This document shows positions 27,110 to 36,618 of a stretch of 64,000 bases of DNA, piece by piece. The stretch spans positions 62,001 to 126,000 of the forward strand of contig NZ_JADDXW010000007.1 of the NCBI RefSeq assembly GCF_017183135.1, in the 5' to 3' direction. The translations under genes were made by a program, and so were the position numbers. The notes under the pieces were generated by a model, which ran no database searches, was not told where the DNA came from, and saw nothing but the letters and a program-made list of their open reading frames with translations. The stretch is from Aurantimonas marina. Its GTDB lineage: Bacteria > Pseudomonadota > Alphaproteobacteria > Rhizobiales > Rhizobiaceae. Numbering within the stretch: position 1 is the first letter of the stretch; every line of letters starts with the position of its first letter.

Positions 27110-27898
27110 TCACGGATCGTCGAAGTCCATCTGGGCGGCCGCGAGAATCGGACCCGGGACACCATCCCTCGTCACCGACTGGAGGATCACCGCGCAACCG
27201 CCGTTCGGTTCGCCACGCTTCAGCAGTGATGCCAAGGGCAGATCGATATCCATCGGTTCCTCCGAGGCCATGCCGAGGAGGCGCCAGTCGCGGACGGGGC
27301 GGGTGTTGACGATGGTGCGCCCGCTGTTTTCGCCGCGCTCGATCGTCGTGGTCGCTTCGTCATCGAAGGTGACCAGCATCAGCACCGGCGCCGGTGCGTC
27401 CGGATCCAGCTCGCCGACGTCGGCGGTGATGTGCAGCCGGTCGCCCTCGACACTGAGCGCTACCTTCGGCGTGCCATCACCCGCCGGCAGGGCGGTCGTC
27501 CGCATCAGCTTGCGGATCTTGGCCTCGTGCGACCCCACGACCCCCTTACGGCCATTCACCACCATTTGCGGGGTGTAGATCGTCGTGGTCGCGAAGGCCT
27601 GTGCGTAGGCTCGTTGCCGTTCGGTATTCGCTGCGGAGCCGAAGATATCGCGCCAGCCGATATAGTCCCAATAGTCGACGTGATAGCCGAGGGCAAGGAC
27701 GCCCGGTTCCTTGGCGAGCTTGGTCAGGAGGCGATCGGCCGGCGGGCAGGATGAACAGCCCTGGCTGGTGAACAATTCCAGAACCTGGGTGATCGGCTCG
27801 GCATCGGCCTCGCCCGCTCTGGCCTCACTATGGGTCAGGGTGGACACCAGGACGGCGAGGATCGCGAAAAGGCGCCCGAGCGGGCGAGGGACGGTCAC
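27110..27898 (-). CDS. DUF1223 family thioredoxin-fold exported protein
   Basis: A protein of about 262 residues. A signal-peptide-like start (ILAVLVSTLTHSEARAG) is followed by VLELFTSQGCSSCPPADRLLTKLA. This is a thioredoxin-like fold with a C-S-S-C pair, the DUF1223 hallmark. Other blocks are ALGYHVDYWDYIGWRDIFGS and YTPQMVVNGRKGVVGS. A periplasmic redox or chaperone role is plausible but not shown. The GTG at 27898 gives the most sensible signal peptide; an ATG at 27940 would lengthen it by 14 residues. It lies downstream of acnA, as in many rhizobia, with a possible terminator between. Confidence 0.88.
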   Translation of the reverse strand: MTVPRPLGRLFAILAVLVSTLTHSEARAGEADAEPITQVLELFTSQGCSSCPPADRLLTKLAKEPGVLALGYHVDYWDYIGWRDIFGSAANTERQRAYAQAFATTTIYTPQMVVNGRKGVVGSHEAKIRKLMRTTALPAGDGTPKVALSVEGDRLHITADVGELDPDAPAPVLMLVTFDDEATTTIERGENSGRTIVNTRPVRDWRLLGMASEEPMDIDLPLASLLKRGEPNGGCAVILQSVTRDGVPGPILAAAQMDFDDP

Positions 27899-28064
27899 GG
27901 GACCGCCCAGGACAAGCCTGCAGGCGTGTCCACCGGCCACGGACAGCCAGCACTCTGCAGTGCTTTTGTTTGGGGTTTCGTCATCGATCGTACCGTAGCG
28001 ATCGACGGCGTGGTCTGCCAGTCAATTGCGAATGACAAGTCATTGATCGGCCGGCCAAATGAGA

Positions 28065-28094
28065 GACGCCGCCGGCAGGATGCGCGGCGGCGTC
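28065..28094 (-). terminator. Possible terminator of acnA
   Basis: GACGCCGCCG (28065-28074) and CGGCGGCGTC (28085-28094) form a 10-base-pair perfect GC-rich stem with a ten-base loop, 38 bases beyond the acnA stop. On the minus strand it is followed by TCTCATTT, only a weak T run, so termination may be partial and the DUF1223 gene may be reached by read-through. Confidence 0.5.
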
Positions 28095-28132
28095 GATGAT
28101 CGTGATCAGCCCGCGCGGGCCGGCACCTGGGA

Positions 28133-30907
28133 TCAGGCCGCCAGCCGGCGCAGAACGTAATGCAGGATGCCGCCGTTCTTGTAGTATTCCAGCTCATCGA
28201 GCGTATCGATGCGGACCTGCAGCTTGATCGTGCGGGTCGAACCGTCGGCCGCCTCGATCGTCGCGTCCATGATCTCACGCGGCTTGATGTCGGCGAGTCC
28301 TTCTACGGTGACCTTCTCGTCGCCCTTCAGGCCGAGCGATTCCCAGGACGTTCCCGCCTCGGCGAAGACAAAGGGAACGACGCCCATTCCGACGAGGTTG
28401 GAACGGTGGATGCGCTCGAAGCTTTCCGCGATCACCGCCTTGACGCCGAGAAGCACGGTTCCCTTTGCCGCCCAGTCGCGGGACGAGCCGGTGCCGTATT
28501 CCTTGCCGGCGAAGACGACGAGCGGCACGCCCTCGTCCTTGTACTTCATCGCCGCGTCGTAGATCGGCATCTCGACACCCGACGGGTGATGGATGGTCAC
28601 GCCGCCCTCAACGCCCGGCACCATCTGGTTCTTGATGCGGATATTGGCGAACGTGCCGCGCATCATCACCTGGTGGTTGCCGCGCCGCGCGCCATAGGAA
28701 TTGAAGTCGACCGGGCGCACCTGATGGCTGACCAGATAATCGCCGGCGGGTCCGTCCTTCTTGATCGAACCGGCCGGGGAAATGTGGTCGGTCGTGATCG
28801 AATCCTTGAACAGGCCGAGGATACGCGCGCCCTTGACGTCCTCGACCGCCGCCGGCTCCTGGGTCATTCCCTCGAAATAGGGCGGGTTCTGGACATAGGT
28901 CGAGCGGTCGTCCCAATCGTAGGTCAGGCCGCCGGACACGGCGATCTTCTGCCAGTGTTCGTCGCCCTTGAAGACGTCCGCATAGCGGCTTTCGAACATG
29001 TCGCGCGTCACCGTCTCGCGAACGATCTCGGCGATCTCCTGGGTCGACGGCCAGATGTCCTTGAGGAAGACGTCGTTGCCGTCCTGGTCCTGGCCGAGCG
29101 CGTCCTTGGTGATGTCGACGAACATCGAGCCGGCGATGGCATAGGCGACGACCAAGGGCGGCGAGGCGAGATAGTTCGCCCGGACATCCGGATTGACCCG
29201 GCCCTCGAAGTTGCGGTTGCCGGACAGCACCGAGCAGGCGACGAGGTCGTTCTCGTTGATCGCGTCGGAGATCGGCTCGGGCAATGGCCCGGAATTGCCG
29301 ATGCAGGTCGTGCAGCCATAGCCAACGAGGTTGAAGCCCATCGCGTCGAGATCCTTCTGGAGATCGGCCTTCTCCAGATATTCGGTGACGACCTGGGAGC
29401 CCGGCGCCAGCGACGTCTTCACCCACGGCTTCACAGTCAGACCCTTGGTATGGGCTTTGCGGGCGAGAAGCCCGGCCGCGACGAGGACGTTGGGGTTGGA
29501 TGTGTTGGTGCAGGAGGTGATCGCCGCGATGACCACATCGCCGTGCGACAGCCCGTGGTTGGCGCCTTCAACGGAATGTAGCGTCTGGCCGTGGCGGTTG
29601 TCCTGGGGCGTGTCGTTCACCCCGGTCGCGCCTTCGTCCATGTAGCGCGAATCGCCCGTGGAGCTTGGGGTGTCGTTTGTCTTGCGTCCGCCATGGATCT
29701 CGGCGAGCGCGCTGTGGAATTTCGCCGCCGCCTCGGTGAGGGCGACACGATCCTGCGGGCGCTTTGGTCCGGCAAGCGAGGGAACGACCGTCGACAGGTC
29801 CAGTTCGAGCGTATCGGTGAAGATCGGATCTGCAATGCCGTCCTCGCGGTACATGCCCTGGGCCTTGGCGTAGGCCTCGACGAGGGCGATGCGGTCCTTG
29901 TCGCGCCCGGTCGCCTCCAGATAGGCGATGGTGTCCTTGTCGATCGGGAAGAAGCCGCAGGTGGCGCCGTATTCGGGCGCCATGTTGCCGATCGTCGCCT
30001 GATCCTCGAGGGTGAGGTTGGACAGGCCCGGGCCGAAGAACTCGACGAACTTGCCGACGACCCCATGGGCGCGCAGCATCTGGGTCACCGTCAGGACGAG
30101 GTCGGTCGCGGTGGTGCCTTCCGGCAGCTTGCCCTCGACGCGGAAGCCGATGACCTCGGGGATCAGCATGGAGATCGGCTGGCCGAGCATCGCCGCCTCG
30201 GCCTCGATGCCACCGACGCCCCAGCCGAGCACCGACAGGCCGTTGACCATGGTCGTATGGGAATCGGTGCCGACCAGCGTGTCCGGATAGGCGATCGTCT
30301 CGCCGTTCTCTTGCCGGGTCCAGACCGTCTGAGAGAGATATTCCAGATTCACCTGGTGGCAGATGCCGGTGCCCGGCGGCACCACGCGGAAGTTCTCGAA
30401 TGCCTCCGAGCCCCAGCGCAGGAAGGTGTAGCGCTCGCCGTTGCGGCCGTATTCGGCGTCGACGTTCTTTTCGAACGAATCCTTGCGGCCGAAGAAGTCG
30501 ACCATCACCGAGTGATCGATGACCAGGTCGACGGGAACCATCGGATTGATCTTCTTCGGGTCAGCGCCGAGACTCCTGGTCGCGTCGCGCATCGCGGCGA
30601 GATCGACCACCGCCGGCACGCCGGTGAAGTCCTGCATCAGCACGCGCGCCGGGCGGTAGGCGATTTCGTGGCCGGCCTTGCCCTTGTCCTCGGTCCAGTT
30701 GGCGACGGCGCGGATATCGTCCGCCGTCACGGTGCGGCCATCCTCGTTGCGCAGGAGGTTTTCCAGCAGCACCTTCATGGAGAACGGCAGGCGCGAAGCA
30801 CCGGCGAGGCCGTTCTTTTCGGCCTCCTTCAGATCATAATAGACATAGTCCTTGCCGGCGACCGAAAGGGTCTTGCGGCATTTGAAACTGTCGGATGCGT
30901 GAGACAT
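28133..30907 (-). CDS. acnA: Aconitate hydratase A
   Basis: The TCA-cycle enzyme that interconverts citrate and isocitrate through a [4Fe-4S] cluster. The protein has 924 residues from the ATG at 30907, where AAGGA precedes by about 11 bases; the ATG at 31045 would add 46 residues without a family match. Cluster cysteines lie in [10 protein letters not shown] and [10 protein letters not shown], and the swivelling domain has [14 protein letters not shown]. This is the AcnA/IRP1 type, not AcnB. A linker rich in polar residues ([20 protein letters not shown]) is an insertion common in alphaproteobacterial members. It is divergent from the ccm operon. Confidence 0.98.
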   Translation of the reverse strand: MSHASDSFKCRKTLSVAGKDYVYYDLKEAEKNGLAGASRLPFSMKVLLENLLRNEDGRTVTADDIRAVANWTEDKGKAGHEIAYRPARVLMQDFTGVPAVVDLAAMRDATRSLGADPKKINPMVPVDLVIDHSVMVDFFGRKDSFEKNVDAEYGRNGERYTFLRWGSEAFENFRVVPPGTGICHQVNLEYLSQTVWTRQENGETIAYPDTLVGTDSHTTMVNGLSVLGWGVGGIEAEAAMLGQPISMLIPEVIGFRVEGKLPEGTTATDLVLTVTQMLRAHGVVGKFVEFFGPGLSNLTLEDQATIGNMAPEYGATCGFFPIDKDTIAYLEATGRDKDRIALVEAYAKAQGMYREDGIADPIFTDTLELDLSTVVPSLAGPKRPQDRVALTEAAAKFHSALAEIHGGRKTNDTPSSTGDSRYMDEGATGVNDTPQDNRHGQTLHSVEGANHGLSHGDVVIAAITSCTNTSNPNVLVAAGLLARKAHTKGLTVKPWVKTSLAPGSQVVTEYLEKADLQKDLDAMGFNLVGYGCTTCIGNSGPLPEPISDAINENDLVACSVLSGNRNFEGRVNPDVRANYLASPPLVVAYAIAGSMFVDITKDALGQDQDGNDVFLKDIWPSTQEIAEIVRETVTRDMFESRYADVFKGDEHWQKIAVSGGLTYDWDDRSTYVQNPPYFEGMTQEPAAVEDVKGARILGLFKDSITTDHISPAGSIKKDGPAGDYLVSHQVRPVDFNSYGARRGNHQVMMRGTFANIRIKNQMVPGVEGGVTIHHPSGVEMPIYDAAMKYKDEGVPLVVFAGKEYGTGSSRDWAAKGTVLLGVKAVIAESFERIHRSNLVGMGVVPFVFAEAGTSWESLGLKGDEKVTVEGLADIKPREIMDATIEAADGSTRTIKLQVRIDTLDELEYYKNGGILHYVLRRLAA

Positions 30908-31288
30908 GTGGCTTCGTTCCTTCTCGAACCAGGATGGAAGTCCGAAGGGCGAACGGCCTTGAGCGCCGCGGAAAAGCGCTCGAAGATGCGGGTACGACCA
31001 TTTCCGCTTGTCCGCCCCGGCGCCCACCGGTGCCGGCGGGGCCATGAGATCGGCGCTGAAAAGTTTCCACGCCGGTCGCTGGTGTGGTTGCGGTCCTCAT
31101 ATCGAAGTTTGTAACGCCTATAAAGGGCATCTAGGTCCGAAGGCGGATTTTCCGGCGCGGCGAGAAAAGGCGGTTATGGTGGGGATGGGCAGACAGGGAG
31201 AAGTATCGGGCCGTCGCGCGCCGACGCATCGCGGATTACGATCGCTCTTCGGCCGACATCGCGTGACGGCGAATCGCGCCGGCTTACC
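30908..31288. other. Non-coding stretch between acnA and ccmA
   Basis: A 381-base divergent intergenic region. It must contain the acnA promoter and probably that of ccmA. A relatively AT-rich patch lies at about 31100-31130 (CGAAGTTTGTAACGCCTATAAAGG). I see no convincing promoter pair, terminator or small gene in it. Confidence 0.4.
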
Positions 31289-31984
31289 GTGCTGACGATC
31301 GCTGCCGCCGGGCTTGCGGTCGGGCGCGGGCGTGAAACGGTCGCGGGACCGCTGGATTTCGCTGTTCATGCGGGCGAGGCGCTGGTCGTGACCGGTCCGA
31401 ACGGCGCCGGCAAGTCGACGTTCCTGCGGACGCTTGCCGGGCTGCTGCGGCCGCTCGCCGGGCACCTTGCGGTCACGGGCGCCACCGCCGCCGACGGCGA
31501 ACCGGCCCGGACCGTCGCCGAGATCGCGCATTATGTCGGCCACCGCAACGCCATGAAGCCGGGCGTCAGTGTTGGCGACAATCTCAGCTTCTGGCGGGAT
31601 TATCTCGGCGGCGGTGGCGGCCGTTCGATCGAGGCGGCGCTTGCGGCAGTCGGCCTTCCCGATTTGGCGCACCTGCCGTTTTCCTATCTGTCGGCCGGCC
31701 AGCAGCGGCGCACAAGTCTCGCCCGGCTTCTCGTGGTTGAGCGGCCGGTGTGGATTCTCGATGAGCCGACATCGGCGCTCGATGCCGCGTCGCAAGAGCG
31801 ATTTGGGACGCTGATGGATGCGCATCTGGCCGACGGCGGCATCGTTATCGCCGCGACCCATCAGCCGCTGGGGATGGCGGCAGTACGCGAATTGCGGCTG
31901 GAGTCGCGCCGCCTGCCTGCCGCTGGCGAGCGATCCGGCGGCGTCGACGAGGCGGCGATCGCGGCTGCGGAGGGCTGGTTGTGA
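31289..31984 (+). CDS. ccmA: Heme ABC exporter ATP-binding protein CcmA
   Basis: The ATPase of the CcmABCD complex, which releases holo-CcmE during cytochrome c maturation (System I). The protein has 231 residues. Walker [10 protein letters not shown] is at residues 36-44, the signature is [15 protein letters not shown], Walker B is [11 protein letters not shown], and the H-loop is ATHQP. The short ATPase with a degenerate signature (SAGQQ) and the segment [23 protein letters not shown] are typical of CcmA. It starts at a GTG at 31289. The stop overlaps the ccmB start as GTGA. Confidence 0.95.
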   Translation: MLTIAAAGLAVGRGRETVAGPLDFAVHAGEALVVTGPNGAGKSTFLRTLAGLLRPLAGHLAVTGATAADGEPARTVAEIAHYVGHRNAMKPGVSVGDNLSFWRDYLGGGGGRSIEAALAAVGLPDLAHLPFSYLSAGQQRRTSLARLLVVERPVWILDEPTSALDAASQERFGTLMDAHLADGGIVIAATHQPLGMAAVRELRLESRRLPAAGERSGGVDEAAIAAAEGWL

Positions 31985-32640
31985 TCGCGCTGTTCCGCCG
32001 CGACTTGGCGCTCGCCTTTTCCGGCGGCGGCGGGGCGATGACCGGCGTGATCTTCTTTCTCGCCGTGGTCGCGACGATCCCGTTCGGCATTGGGCCCGAC
32101 CTCAATCTTCTGTCGCGCATCGGGCCGGCGATCCTTTGGATCGGCGCGCTGCTGTCGGCGCTGCTCACCCTCGACCGGCTGTTCCAGGCTGACCGCGAGG
32201 ACGGTACGCTCGACCTCCTGATTGCCGGGCCGACGCCGATGCCGCTTGTCGTCCTCGCCAAATGCCTGGCGCTCTGGGTCGCCTCCAGTCTGCCGCTGGT
32301 CCTCGCCGCCCCGGTTCTCGGCCTCTTCCTCGCCCTCGATCCGGTGGCGATCGGGGCGGTCATGGCGACGCTTCTCGCCGGCACGCCAGCGATCACCTTC
32401 ATTGGCGCCGTCGGGGCCGCCGTCGCCGTCGCGCTGCCGCGCGGCGGATTGCTGGTCTCGGTCCTCGTCCTGCCGCTGGCGATTCCGGTGCTGATCTTCG
32501 GCGTCTCGGCGACCTACGGCGCGGTCAATGATCCCGATCCGTTTCTGCCGCCCTTCCTCATTCTCGTCGCTTTGACATTGTTCTTCGGAGCGCTCGGCCC
32601 GATCGCGGCCGGCGCTGCGCTGAAGACCAGCGCGGATTGA
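31981..32640 (+). CDS. ccmB: Heme exporter protein CcmB
   Basis: The membrane subunit of the CcmABCD complex, 219 residues with six hydrophobic segments. The start [28 protein letters not shown] and the block [29 protein letters not shown] are CcmB signatures. It begins with GTG at 31981 inside the ccmA stop, so it is translationally coupled. ccmC follows after 83 bases. Confidence 0.95.
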   Translation: MIALFRRDLALAFSGGGGAMTGVIFFLAVVATIPFGIGPDLNLLSRIGPAILWIGALLSALLTLDRLFQADREDGTLDLLIAGPTPMPLVVLAKCLALWVASSLPLVLAAPVLGLFLALDPVAIGAVMATLLAGTPAITFIGAVGAAVAVALPRGGLLVSVLVLPLAIPVLIFGVSATYGAVNDPDPFLPPFLILVALTLFFGALGPIAAGAALKTSAD

Positions 32641-32723
32641 GAACGCGTCGGTCAAGTCATGCGGGGCGCCGATCATGCGATTGTCCATTTGCCGCTTGCC
32701 CTGGGAGCTTCTAGACTAGGCCT

Positions 32724-33482
32724 ATGACCGACCTTTCCGCCGCCAAGCCGTCGCGCTTGACCATCCTTGCCAATCCGACCCGCTTCCTGGCGCTGTCGGG
32801 CAAGCTTCAGCCCTGGCTCTACTCGGTGGCCCTTCTGGCGCTCGCCGTGGGGCTGACGCTCGGCTTCACCGCGCCGCCGGATTACCAGCAGGGCGCGACC
32901 GTGCAGATCATGTTCATTCATGTGCCCTTCGCCTGGATCGCGATGATGGCCTGGACGGTGATGAGCGTGTCGGCCCTCGGCACCCTGGTCTGGCGTCATC
33001 CGCTCGCCGACGTCGCGGTCAAGGCCGCCGCGCCGATCGGTGCCGTGTTCACCGCGCTGTCGCTGATCACTGGCTCGCTCTGGGGCCGGCCGATGTGGGG
33101 CACCTGGTGGGTATGGGACGCCCGTCTGACCTCCGTCTTCATCCTGTTCCTCATGTATCTGGGACTGATCGCGCTAACCCGGGCGCTGGACGATCCGGGC
33201 AGAAGCGCCAAGGCAGCGGCGATCCTCGTCCTCGTCGGCTTCGTCAACATTCCGATCATCAAGTTTTCGGTCGATTGGTGGAATACGCTGCACCAGCCGG
33301 CCAGCGTGATGCGCCCCGATGGACCGACGATGCCGGCGGTGTTTCTGGCACCGCTGCTGATCTCGGCGATCGGCTTTACGCTGCTGTTCTTCGCCCTGCA
33401 TCTGACGGCGATGCGCACCGAGGTGCTGCGCCGCCGCGTCGCGGCGCTGTCGCGGCTTGCGGCGCGCAACGCCGAAGCCTGA
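32724..33482 (+). CDS. ccmC: Heme exporter protein CcmC
   Basis: A heme-handling protein that loads heme onto the chaperone CcmE on the periplasmic side. The protein has 252 residues and six membrane segments. The tryptophan-rich heme-binding motif is GRPMWGTWWVWDARLTS, with conserved histidines in the flanking loops (IHVPFAW and NTLHQP). This is CcmC rather than CcmF, given the length and the single WWD motif. ccmD starts 9 bases after the stop. Confidence 0.96.
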   Translation: MTDLSAAKPSRLTILANPTRFLALSGKLQPWLYSVALLALAVGLTLGFTAPPDYQQGATVQIMFIHVPFAWIAMMAWTVMSVSALGTLVWRHPLADVAVKAAAPIGAVFTALSLITGSLWGRPMWGTWWVWDARLTSVFILFLMYLGLIALTRALDDPGRSAKAAAILVLVGFVNIPIIKFSVDWWNTLHQPASVMRPDGPTMPAVFLAPLLISAIGFTLLFFALHLTAMRTEVLRRRVAALSRLAARNAEA

Positions 33483-33491
33483 GGAAACGTC

Positions 33492-33683
33492 ATGAATTAT
33501 TTCGGTTTTATCGCATCGGCCTATGGGGTCTCGGCGCTGGCCCTCCTGGCGCTGGCGCTCTGGGTTTTCCTCGACGCCAGGGCGCAGCGACGCGCCTTGA
33601 AGGCACTCGAAGCAAGGGGTATTCGCCGGCGGTCCGCCGGTCGCCCCGCAGCCGCCTCCAAGATGACAGGGACGGCACAATGA
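33492..33683 (+). CDS. ccmD: Heme exporter protein CcmD
   Basis: A 63-residue single-span protein that holds CcmC and CcmE together in the release complex. It has the typical pattern of a short periplasmic start (NYFGFIASAYGVSAL), one membrane helix, and a basic cytoplasmic tail (DARAQRRALKALEARGIRRR). Its stop overlaps the ccmG start as ATGA. Confidence 0.93.
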   Translation: MNYFGFIASAYGVSALALLALALWVFLDARAQRRALKALEARGIRRRSAGRPAAASKMTGTAQ

Positions 33684-34360
33684 TCGAGGAGCCGACCGAG
33701 ACGACGATCCCGACCGCGCCGGCTGCGGCGCATGATGGCGAGACGCAGCCATCGCGGCCCGCCAAACCGCGGCGCAACTGGCTGGTCCTCTTGCCGCTGC
33801 TGCTGTTCGGCGGGCTTGCCTCCGTCTTTCTCTATCAGTTGCTTTCGGGAAAGAACGCCCAGATCATCCCGTCGGTGCTGATCGGCAAGACCGCTCCGGA
33901 AACCACACTGCCGCCGCTGGATGGGCTTGTGGGGGAGGATGGGCAACCGATCCCAGGTCTCGACCTGACGGGGTTTGGCGACGGCCGTCCCGTCATCGTC
34001 AACGTTTTCGCCTCCTGGTGCGCGCCCTGCCGCGTCGAGCATCCGCTGTTGATGGAACTCGCCAAGGACGATCGCTTCCGGCTCCTCGGTATCAATTACA
34101 AGGACAAGCCGGAAAACGCGCTCGAATTCCTGAAATCGCTCGGCAATCCCTACGATGCGGTCGGGGTCGATCCCAAGGGCACGGCGACGATCGACTGGGG
34201 CGTCTACGGCATCCCGGAAACCTTCCTCGTCACCCCGGACGGCGAGATCGTCTACAAGCAGACGGGACCGTTCTCGCCCGAGATCATCGAGACCGGTCTG
34301 ATGCCGGCGATCGAGGAAGTGCTGGCGCGAAAGCCGGCCGAGAAGGCGCCGACGAGCTGA
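33680..34360 (+). CDS. ccmG: Thiol:disulfide interchange protein CcmG/DsbE
   Basis: A membrane-anchored periplasmic thioredoxin that reduces apocytochrome c (or CcmH) before heme attachment. The protein has 226 residues. A proline-rich cytoplasmic start is followed by a membrane anchor at about residues 33-52, and then the thioredoxin domain with active site C114-A-P-C117 in FASWCAPCRVEHP. The CcmG-specific region GINYKDKPENALEFL and the cis-proline VYGIPETFLV follow. The ATG at 33680 overlaps the ccmD stop. The other System I genes (ccmE, ccmF, ccmH) are not in this window, which is usual for rhizobia. Confidence 0.95.
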   Translation: MIEEPTETTIPTAPAAAHDGETQPSRPAKPRRNWLVLLPLLLFGGLASVFLYQLLSGKNAQIIPSVLIGKTAPETTLPPLDGLVGEDGQPIPGLDLTGFGDGRPVIVNVFASWCAPCRVEHPLLMELAKDDRFRLLGINYKDKPENALEFLKSLGNPYDAVGVDPKGTATIDWGVYGIPETFLVTPDGEIVYKQTGPFSPEIIETGLMPAIEEVLARKPAEKAPTS

Positions 34361-34410
34361 TCTTTCGTGCGTTGCCGGTTCGAACGACCGCCGAGATCAT
34401 CTGTGACCAA

Positions 34411-34974
34411 ATGACCGAGCCCTCCTTCTCCCTCCGTACGCCCGAAGACGACGCCCTGCCGCGCAAGATCTGCGATACTTGCGGTTTCGTCGCCTACGAA
34501 AACCCCAAGATCGTCGTCGGCTCGGTGGTCCGCCACGATGGCAAGATCCTGCTCTGCAAGCGGGCGATCGAGCCGCGCAAGGGGTTCTGGACGATCCCGG
34601 CCGGCTATCTGGAACTGAACGAGACGCCCGAGGACGGCGCCCGCCGCGAGGCGCGGGAGGAAGCCGAGGCGGCGCTCACGATCGAGCGGCTGCTGGCTGT
34701 CTACGCCGTACCGCGGATCAGCCAGGTGCAACTCATCTACCGGGCGCGGCTTGCGGAGGCGACCATCGCGGCGGGACCGGAAAGCCAAGCCGTGGACATG
34801 TTCGCCTTCGACGCCATTCCGTGGGACGAACTGGCCTTTCCCTCGGTCCACTGGGCGCTCCACCACGACCGCGAGGCGGAAGCCGGTGCGCCGCCGGCGC
34901 CGTTCGGCAATCCCGACGGCGCCACCGGCAACGTCATGCCCGATGGGCGCGCCTTGAAGACCGGCGAGTTCTGA
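34411..34974 (+). CDS. NUDIX hydrolase
   Basis: A 187-residue protein. A short zinc-ribbon remnant (KICDTCGFVAYENPKIV) precedes a NUDIX domain with the box GYLELNETPEDGARREAREEAEA. The metal-binding REAREE core is present, but the usual glycine near the end of the box (EExG) is a glutamate. Relatives hydrolyse nucleoside diphosphate derivatives such as ADP-ribose or NADH; the substrate is not predictable. It lies 50 bases downstream of ccmG on the same strand and may be read through from it. It is convergent with the DUF533 gene. Confidence 0.9.
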   Translation: MTEPSFSLRTPEDDALPRKICDTCGFVAYENPKIVVGSVVRHDGKILLCKRAIEPRKGFWTIPAGYLELNETPEDGARREAREEAEAALTIERLLAVYAVPRISQVQLIYRARLAEATIAAGPESQAVDMFAFDAIPWDELAFPSVHWALHHDREAEAGAPPAPFGNPDGATGNVMPDGRALKTGEF

Positions 34975-34977
34975 CGG

Positions 34978-35763
34978 CTATTCCCGCACTTCGCGCGCAG
35001 TGCGGCGAATTTCCGCCGTCAGCTCCGCCGGAAGGTTCAGCCGCGCGGCGAGATGATCGAGATACGCTTGCTCGGCCGGGTGGTCCGGATCGATGGCGAG
35101 AACGGACGCGGTGTAAATTTCCATGGCGATCTCCGGGCTCGTCGCCCGCGAGGCGAGTTCGTCCACGGAAAGCGGCCGACGCATCTCGTCGATGACAAAG
35201 CCTTTTTCCTCGGCCTCCAGCCCCAGATCGTCGATGCGCCCGAAGATCGCCTGCTGTTCCGCAGCGTCGATATAGCCGTCGGCCTTGGCCGCGGCGATCA
35301 TCGCCGAGAGCATCAGGCCCGCCCGTCGATCTTCTTCGCCCTCCGGGAGGAAGGCCGTGCCCTCGGGGGCGGGGATTTCGCCGGCCGGGACCGGTTGCCG
35401 TCCGGAAACCGGCGTCGGCGCGGCGTTCGGCAGCGCGCCCGCGGCGGCGTTGTTCGCCTGGTAATTCTGATAGGCCTTGTAGGCGAGGCCGGCCACGAGC
35501 GCCGCGCCACCGAGTTTCAAGGCCGAACCGCCGAGCTTGCGAACGCCCTTGCCCCGGAACAGGCTTGAGGCCAAGCCGCCGACGAGCACGCCGGTCAGTG
35601 CCGACCCGCCCTTGCCGGACAGCATGTCGCCGATCTGATCAACGACGGAGCCCCCGGCGCCCGAGCCGCCAAGCCCGGCGCCGGCGCGCCGGTCTTGTCC
35701 GTAACCCTGCCGGCGGCTTTCACCTTGGCCGAGAAATTCACCGAGAAGCTTCTGCACATCCAT
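34978..35763 (-). CDS. TerB-like DUF533 family protein
   Basis: A 261-residue protein resembling E. coli YebE. The first third is glycine/arginine-rich (GQDRRAGAGLGGSGAGGSVVDQIGDM). A hydrophobic stretch follows at about residues 55-100 (LTGVLVGGLASSLF and LGGAALVAGLAYKAY), then a Pro/Ala linker. A TerB-like helical domain (about 140-261) comes last, with AMIAAAKADGYIDAAEQQAIF as its signature. The function is unknown; TerB-like domains have been linked to metal or stress responses. It is the last gene of the dapF-mtaB-ftsY-ispZ strand, 84 bases after ispZ. Confidence 0.88.
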   Translation of the reverse strand: MDVQKLLGEFLGQGESRRQGYGQDRRAGAGLGGSGAGGSVVDQIGDMLSGKGGSALTGVLVGGLASSLFRGKGVRKLGGSALKLGGAALVAGLAYKAYQNYQANNAAAGALPNAAPTPVSGRQPVPAGEIPAPEGTAFLPEGEEDRRAGLMLSAMIAAAKADGYIDAAEQQAIFGRIDDLGLEAEEKGFVIDEMRRPLSVDELASRATSPEIAMEIYTASVLAIDPDHPAEQAYLDHLAARLNLPAELTAEIRRTAREVRE

Positions 35764-35847
35764 GACATCGGATCCTTGTTGCTGCTGGCTCCGATATCGG
35801 GATGGTGATCCGGCATCGCAATGGCGGACGGCACCCCCCGGCCGGCG

Positions 35848-36513
35848 TCAATCCTTTGCGCTCACATGCTCCTTAACCAGTGGCTCGGTGGCGTGACGCT
35901 TGATCAGCGGGAACTGCGCCATCATGAATGCGATGGTGATCGGCATCGTGCCCCAGACCTTGAAGGCGACCCAGAAATCCGTCGAGAATGAACGCCAGAC
36001 CACCTCGTTGAGGATGGCCAGGAAGATGAAGAACAGGCCCCAGCGAAAGGTCAGCTTGCGCCAGCCCTCGGCGTCGAGTTTGAAGGCCTGATCGAAGACG
36101 TAGCCGAGCAGCGACTTGCCGAATAAGAGCCCGCCGAGGAGGACGCCGGCGAAGAGGCCGTTGACGATGGTCGGCTTCATCTTGATGAAGGTCTCGTCCT
36201 GCAGCCACAAAGTCAGCGTGCCGAACACAAGCACCACCGCACCGGAGACCAGCGGCATGATCGGCAATGTCCGGGTGATCGCCCAGGAAACGCTCAGCGA
36301 GATGGCCATCGCCGCCATGAACAGCGCGGTGGCGACGAACAGCGGGCCACCCAGTTCCTGCAGCACCGGAAAGACGTTGGCGATCTGCTCGCCGCGCGCA
36401 TTGGCGAAGAAGAAGACCAGCAGCGGCCCGAGCTCCAGCGCGAATTTCAGGAGCGGGTTCATCTCCTTTCGGGTCGGGGAATTCGGTTCTTCTTCGATGA
36501 TGTGGTCGGTCAT
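35848..36513 (-). CDS. ispZ: Septation protein A / inner-membrane-spanning protein YciB
   Basis: A 221-residue inner-membrane protein with five or six hydrophobic segments that has been tied to cell envelope and division in enteric bacteria and Shigella. Signatures include [18 protein letters not shown] near the start and [38 protein letters not shown] near the end. I choose the ATG at 36513 with a GGAG about seven bases upstream; an ATG at 36576 would add 21 residues. It sits downstream of ftsY, the conserved rhizobial order. Confidence 0.93.
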   Translation of the reverse strand: MTDHIIEEEPNSPTRKEMNPLLKFALELGPLLVFFFANARGEQIANVFPVLQELGGPLFVATALFMAAMAISLSVSWAITRTLPIMPLVSGAVVLVFGTLTLWLQDETFIKMKPTIVNGLFAGVLLGGLLFGKSLLGYVFDQAFKLDAEGWRKLTFRWGLFFIFLAILNEVVWRSFSTDFWVAFKVWGTMPITIAFMMAQFPLIKRHATEPLVKEHVSAKD

Positions 36514-36618
36514 GGGCACTCCGTGTTCGCCCTCATATCGTTCGGGATCGCGGCAAATGATAGGCTGCGGCGCCAATATGGTCGGAATCTGACCGATCTT
36601 TGATGGACAGCCTAGCCA

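Noticed and set aside
29591-31114. A 507-codon plus-strand frame across acnA and its upstream region
   Set aside because: Antisense shadow of acnA; the composition mirrors aconitase codons.
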